A stretch of DNA of 64,000 bases from Halostella salina. GTDB lineage: Archaea > Halobacteriota > Halobacteria > Halobacteriales > Natronoarchaeaceae. The position numbers and the translations under genes were made by a program. The DNA lies in contig NZ_RCIH01000009.1 in NCBI RefSeq assembly GCF_003675855.1, positions 124,001-188,000 of the forward strand, written 5' to 3'. Shown piece after piece: positions 60,342 to 64,000 of this stretch; the first letter of the stretch is position 1; each line of letters begins with the position of its first letter. Below the pieces are notes generated by a model. That model saw only the letters and a list, made by a program, of their open reading frames with translations, was not told the origin of the DNA and did not search any database.

Positions 60342-61043
60342 ATGGGACTGATTGCGGAGTTCCGGATGGTCTCCGAGCAGCTGCCGCTTGTCGACGTGGC
60401 GGAGAGCGTGCCCGAAGCAACCGTCGAGTTTGAGTCGGTCCAGGGGCACCCGTCGGGAACGCCGACGTTCATCGTGCGGATCGCGGGTGCCGACGCCGAC
60501 GTGATCGAGACAGCGTTTGCCGACGCCGGCTCGGTGACCGACCACTCCCTAGTCGCCGAGGAGACGACGCGGCGCTACCGCTGTCGCCCGACCGGCGATC
60601 CGCCGACCAACTGGGAACTGCTCGCGGACAACGGGTCGATCCCCGACCGGGTGCTCGCCACGCCGAGCGGTTGGGAGGAGCGGCGCTGGTTCGCCGACCG
60701 CGAGGAGTTCGACCAGTTCCAGAGGTTCTGCCGGTCCAACAACTACGACCTCCGGTTGGACCGACTTGTTGAGACCGACGAGGGGAAGGACGGGAGGGCG
60801 ACCGGTCCGTTCGGGAACGGCGACCACTCCTGGCCGCGCGAGATGACCGACGCTCAGCGGGAGGGGCTCGTCACCGCCCACGAGATGGGCTACTTCGACA
60901 CGCCGCGGACTGCCACGTTGGCCGACGTCGCAGACGAACTCGGCGTCGCGTCCGCGTCGCTCTCCGAGCGACTGCGCCGCGCACAGAACCACCTCATCGC
61001 CGAGTTCCGGCGCACCTCTAGTATGAAACCCCGAATAAATTAG
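60342..61043 (+). CDS. Bat-type HTH regulator
   Basis: About 233 residues from the ATG at 60342 (a TTG at 60333 would add three residues). The C-terminus is the HTH_10 domain of bacterio-opsin-activator-like proteins: MTDAQREGLVTAHEMGYFDTPRTATLADVADELGVASASLSERLRRA. The N-terminal 160 residues form the usual alpha/beta sensor-like domain. The gene ends 18 bp before the ABC transporter ATPase gene on the same strand, so it likely controls or is co-expressed with that exporter. This genetic pairing is common in haloarchaea. Confidence 0.9.
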   Translation: MGLIAEFRMVSEQLPLVDVAESVPEATVEFESVQGHPSGTPTFIVRIAGADADVIETAFADAGSVTDHSLVAEETTRRYRCRPTGDPPTNWELLADNGSIPDRVLATPSGWEERRWFADREEFDQFQRFCRSNNYDLRLDRLVETDEGKDGRATGPFGNGDHSWPREMTDAQREGLVTAHEMGYFDTPRTATLADVADELGVASASLSERLRRAQNHLIAEFRRTSSMKPRIN

Positions 61044-61061
61044 GGTGCAGACTACGGGTTC

Positions 61062-62120
61062 GTGGTCACAAGCACACCTGTGACCGACGACACGGTACGG
61101 ACAAACGGGCGCGGAGCCGCCATCGACGCCGAGGGCGTGGAACTCACCTACGCCGACGGGACGGAGGCAGTGAAGGGGATCGATCTGACGATCCCCGAGG
61201 GGGAGTTCTTCGGGTTCCTCGGCGCAAACGGCGCGGGGAAGACGACGACGATCAAGACGTTCTCGACGCTGCTGTCGCCGACCGCGGGGTCGATCGCCGT
61301 CAACGGCTTCGACGTGCGGGACGAGCCCCGCAGGATCCGTGAGACGATCGGCTATATGGCTCAGGAGACCAGTGTCGACGAGGAACTCACCGCCCGCGAG
61401 AACATCCGCTTCGCCGCACGGGCCTACGGCGTTCCAAAGAGCGAGCGTGCAGAGCGCATCGACGAACTGCTCGATCTGGTGGACCTGGCGGACGTGGGCG
61501 ACAAGCAGGCCAGCGAGTTCTCGGGCGGGATGAAGAAGCGACTGGACGCCGCGACGGCCCTCGTCCACAATCCGCCGCTCGTCTTCCTCGACGAACCAAC
61601 GACCGGGCTGGATCCGAAGGCACGAAACCGCCTCTGGGAGTACTTCGAGCGCATCAACGAACGCGGGACGACGCTGTTTCTCACCACACAGTACCTCGAA
61701 GAGGCCGACCATCTCTGCGACCGTATCGCCGTCATTATGGACGGCGAGATCGTCGCCACGGGCTCACCCGCAGAGCTGAAACGGCGGGTCGGCGGGGAGA
61801 TCCTCGACGTGGACGTCCCCTCCGGGGAGGACGCCCGCGAGCGCGCCGCCGAGATCGCTCGCGAGGGCGATGTTTTCGACGCCGATGCAGACGTGACCGT
61901 CACCGACGATGGGATCAGCGTCACCGCCGAACGGGCACGCGAGCACGGGACAGACCTGCTCGTCACCTTGCGTGATGCCGGAATCACCGTCACCGGGTTC
62001 AATATCCGCGCGCCGACGCTCGACGACGTCTTCCTCGCGATCACCGACGAGGAACTCGACTCAGAGAACCGGTCGGCTGACCCCACTGACGTGACGGAAC
62101 CGGAGGTGATCGCCGAATGA
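61062..62120 (+). CDS. ABC-2 type exporter, ATP-binding protein
   Basis: 352 residues from a GTG at 61062. Walker A GANGAGKTT (about residue 55), Q-loop YMAQETSVDE, signature FSGGMKKR, Walker B LVFLDEPTTGLD, H-loop LTTQY. The C-terminal 110 residues form the DUF4162-type extension common in DrrA-like drug or lipid exporters. It overlaps the permease gene by 4 bp. The energy-coupling subunit of an exporter of unknown substrate, probably controlled by the adjacent Bat-type regulator. Confidence 0.95.
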   Translation: MVTSTPVTDDTVRTNGRGAAIDAEGVELTYADGTEAVKGIDLTIPEGEFFGFLGANGAGKTTTIKTFSTLLSPTAGSIAVNGFDVRDEPRRIRETIGYMAQETSVDEELTARENIRFAARAYGVPKSERAERIDELLDLVDLADVGDKQASEFSGGMKKRLDAATALVHNPPLVFLDEPTTGLDPKARNRLWEYFERINERGTTLFLTTQYLEEADHLCDRIAVIMDGEIVATGSPAELKRRVGGEILDVDVPSGEDARERAAEIAREGDVFDADADVTVTDDGISVTAERAREHGTDLLVTLRDAGITVTGFNIRAPTLDDVFLAITDEELDSENRSADPTDVTEPEVIAE

Positions 62121-63025
62121 GCGAGGCCTCAGGGGACGAGGGCGCCAGCGGGGCCCGCGCCGACGGTGGGCACGTCCGCGCGACGCCGTCGAGGAACTCC
62201 TTTTTCAGCGATTTCTGGGTGAACTTCGTCCGCTGGAACTTGAAGGCCATACGCAACCCGTTCGTCGTCGTCGGGTCGCTCGTCCAGCCGATCATCTTCC
62301 TCGTCCTGTTCACGCAGGTGTTCGGCCAGATCGCGACGAGCACGCTCGGTAGCGGTGGCGGGGCGGGAGGCATCACCTACGAGACGTTCCTGTTGCCCGC
62401 AATCGCGATGCAGGTTTCGCTGGCGGCCGCCGCGGGGTCGGGGATCGGTCTCGTCAACGACATGGAGGAGGGAATGTTCGAGAAGACGCTCGTGATGCCG
62501 ATGAGCCGCTCGGCGATGTTCCTCGGCAAGACCGCTGCCGAGATAATCCGGATCGTCGTCCAGATCGCCATCATCCTCGCGCTGGGCTCGGTGCTCGGCG
62601 CAAACGTCGCCACCGGGTTCCTCGGTGCCATCGGGATCCTCGGCGTCGGCATCCTCTTCTCGCTGTGGTTCATCGCGCTTTCGAACATCCTCGCCGTCGT
62701 GACCCGTGATCAGGAGTCGACGATCATCGGTGCGAACCTCCTCCAGTTCCCCCTGCTGTTCGTTTCGACCGCCTTCCTCCCGTTGGACGCGATGCCCAAC
62801 TGGATTCAGATCGTCGCGACGTACAATCCGATCACATACGGCGTCGATGCCGCACGCGCGCTTATGTTAAATCAGGATGTTATGACTGTCGTCGAAGTCA
62901 CCCGTTTCGGTGGTATCTGGGACACGCTCGTTCCAGCGATCGCCGTGCTCCTCGCGCTTGATGTCGTGCTCGGTAGCGTTATGGTCTACCTGCTCAACCG
63001 CGCATCGAGTTCTGCCGTACAGTGA
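62117..63025 (+). CDS. ABC-2 type exporter, permease
   Basis: 302 residues, polytopic: about six hydrophobic helices (VVGSLVQPIIFLVLF, FLLPAIAMQVSLAAAAG, IVVQIAIILALGSVLGA, FLGAIGILGVGILFSLWFIAL, NLLQFPLLFVSTAFLP, and the last at AIAVLLALDVVLGSVMVYLL). The segment MEEGMFEKTLVMPMSR is the ABC-2 coupling region. It overlaps the ATPase gene by 4 bp. Together they form a DrrAB-like exporter for an unidentified hydrophobic compound. Confidence 0.93.
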   Translation: MSEASGDEGASGARADGGHVRATPSRNSFFSDFWVNFVRWNLKAIRNPFVVVGSLVQPIIFLVLFTQVFGQIATSTLGSGGGAGGITYETFLLPAIAMQVSLAAAAGSGIGLVNDMEEGMFEKTLVMPMSRSAMFLGKTAAEIIRIVVQIAIILALGSVLGANVATGFLGAIGILGVGILFSLWFIALSNILAVVTRDQESTIIGANLLQFPLLFVSTAFLPLDAMPNWIQIVATYNPITYGVDAARALMLNQDVMTVVEVTRFGGIWDTLVPAIAVLLALDVVLGSVMVYLLNRASSSAVQ

Positions 63026-63363
63026 GATCCCGCCGGCAGCACTCCCCACGGACTTGATTGCGGCCCTCCTGACGACTTCGAAGAATAACCAGGCGTCTCA
63101 GTGACAGCCCGAGAGTGGAGAGCAGGCCAGCGCGTCCGGGTACGTTCGCTGGGTACCATCGGTGAACTATCCCCGAAACCCATCGGTCGCTTGGCCTTGC
63201 TGAATCCGACCAGGGCGGTGGCTGATTCGCCAAGAACGTAGCCGGCTGGATAGTGTGTCGAAACGGACTGAACCGCTCGCCGCTGCCGCCCTCCGGGTCG
63301 CTCGCGACCGACCATTCCGGGCGTGCGGGCGCTCTCCGCACCGCCCGCGTCTTCTCGCCAAAA
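63026..63363. other. Intergenic, with the second 15-bp repeat copy and a hairpin
   Basis: No gene recognised. Contains ACGTAGCCGGCTGGA at 63236-63250, identical to 59062-59076, and a GTGCGG/CCGCAC hairpin at about 63323-63341. Confidence 0.45.
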
Positions 63364-63999
63364 TCACGGCTCACGAACCGCGAGTAGTCGGCTCTCGGAA
63401 TTATGCCCCGGACTCGTCTGGATGTATGCTGTGTCCCCGACGACAACCGGTGGGCCAGTCCGCTCCCCGATTTCCAGTCGCCATCGACGTGTCCCGTCCG
63501 CCCGTGCGACAGCTGCAAGCTCCTCACCCTGACTGATGTACACCGTATCCCCCGCGACAGTCGGCGATAGGACAGCTCCCTTTTCGGTCTCGTACGTCCA
63601 TATGTTGCTCCCGTCACTCTCGTCAAGAGCGTGCAACCGTCCAGTGTCCGCATCGGGATACCACTCGCCCACGTACAGCGTTTCGTCCGCGTATGCGGGC
63701 GGACTGAGCGTCTTCTTCGGGAGCGTCCAGTCCCACGCAACCTCACCTGAGGTGGTCTCAAGGGCGAATAGCCGTTCTGCCCCGGACCACTGTGAGTCAT
63801 CCAATCCAGCGGAGACATGTGGCTTCAACGCAGACACGAAGACACGATCCGCACCAGCGACAACGTGTCCTTTGAGCCCCCAGTCATCACCAACATTCAG
63901 CTCGGCAGTCCACCCCCGGTCACCGGACTGCGTGTTCACCGCGTACACCTCCCGCGTCGCTCGGTAGCTCTCGTTCATATCGAACGTGAACGCGAGATT
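63364..63999 (-). CDS. PQQ-type beta-propeller protein, C-terminal part
   Basis: The frame extends past the window end, so the start is unseen (an internal Met lies at 63978). About 211 residues visible. Repeating units of WD-like propeller type: VYAVNTQSGDRGWTAEL, LFALETTSGEVAWDWTL, LHALDESDGSNIWTYET, AVARADGTRRWRLEI, each ending in a W-x-x-x pattern. This is a PQQ-like or outer-surface beta-propeller, usually a secreted or membrane-anchored protein. Substrate unknown. Confidence 0.85.
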   Translation of the reverse strand, partial: NLAFTFDMNESYRATREVYAVNTQSGDRGWTAELNVGDDWGLKGHVVAGADRVFVSALKPHVSAGLDDSQWSGAERLFALETTSGEVAWDWTLPKKTLSPPAYADETLYVGEWYPDADTGRLHALDESDGSNIWTYETEKGAVLSPTVAGDTVYISQGEELAAVARADGTRRWRLEIGERTGPPVVVGDTAYIQTSPGHNSESRLLAVREP

Positions 64000-64000
64000 C

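Noticed and set aside
60549-61712. 387-codon minus-strand frame opposite the Bat regulator and ABC genes
   Set aside because: Shadow frame spanning two clear plus-strand genes.
1-64000. CRISPR array, tRNA or rRNA genes
   Set aside because: No spaced identical repeats of CRISPR type were found; the origin repeats are imperfect and unevenly spaced. No tRNA or rRNA sequence was recognised by eye, though a tRNA search was not run.

Overview
The window is haloarchaeal DNA. The proteins are strongly acidic, codons are GC-rich, many genes have a TATA box about 26-30 bp before the start codon with little or no leader, and the gene set is typical of halophilic archaea: Orc1/Cdc6, family-B polymerase, PriS/PriL-like primases, Bat-type regulators and a Tat lipoprotein. 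Most of it (about 1-58.8 kb) reads as a megaplasmid or large integrative-conjugative element. The last 5 kb (59.1-64 kb) looks like ordinary chromosome-type DNA.

Layout: (1) 0-4.2 kb: 3' end of a CDC48-like ATPase, a SWIM zinc-finger protein, a divergent regulator plus nucleotidyltransferase pair resembling AbiE, and an HNH protein. (2) 4.2-8.7 kb: a replication origin, with an orc1/cdc6 gene bracketed by about nine ORB-like repeats, followed by a family-B DNA polymerase. (3) 8.9-13.6 kb: a tightly packed three-gene operon (unknown, repeat-bearing protein with possible nuclease C-terminus, AAA+ ATPase) that matches no system I recognise. (4) 13.5-16.8 kb: a scarred zone with the first 15 codons of a second polB, a lone TnpB, a DUF8156-type gene, a truncated RecA-like fragment, and a nuclease-like gene broken by an in-frame TAG.

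(5) 17.2-33.5 kb: a defence island with a PD-(D/E)XK-like protein; an AddB-AddA operon continuing into a coiled-coil protein and a zinc metalloprotease; a convergent long prokaryotic Argonaute that lacks key PIWI acidic residues; a divergent CoiA-like nuclease; and a GmrSD-type (DUF262/DUF1524) restriction protein. (6) 33.6-36.6 kb: a partition module (ParA, acidic partner, GAACGAAACGA repeats) and a tyrosine recombinase preceded by a near-perfect 15-6-15 inverted repeat. (7) 37.4-51.3 kb: a conjugation operon (small membrane protein, secreted and Tat lipoprotein, VirB6-like, VirB3/4-N-like, VirB4, VirD4-like) that runs on into a PriS-like/PriL-like primase pair. (8) 51.6-58.8 kb: a giant STAND-type NTPase and small plasmid genes, two of them broken (codon-3 TAG; 1-nt frameshift in a PIN-like gene). 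(9) 59.1-64 kb: PAS histidine kinase, Bat-like regulator with an ABC-2 exporter, and a PQQ-type beta-propeller protein running off the end.

The findings I rate highest are the AddAB-protease-Argonaute-nuclease island, the unnamed three-gene AAA+ operon, the candidate recombination core upstream of the integrase, and recurring GAACGAAACGA motifs in and outside genes. All family calls are from motif reading by eye; no database search was run.
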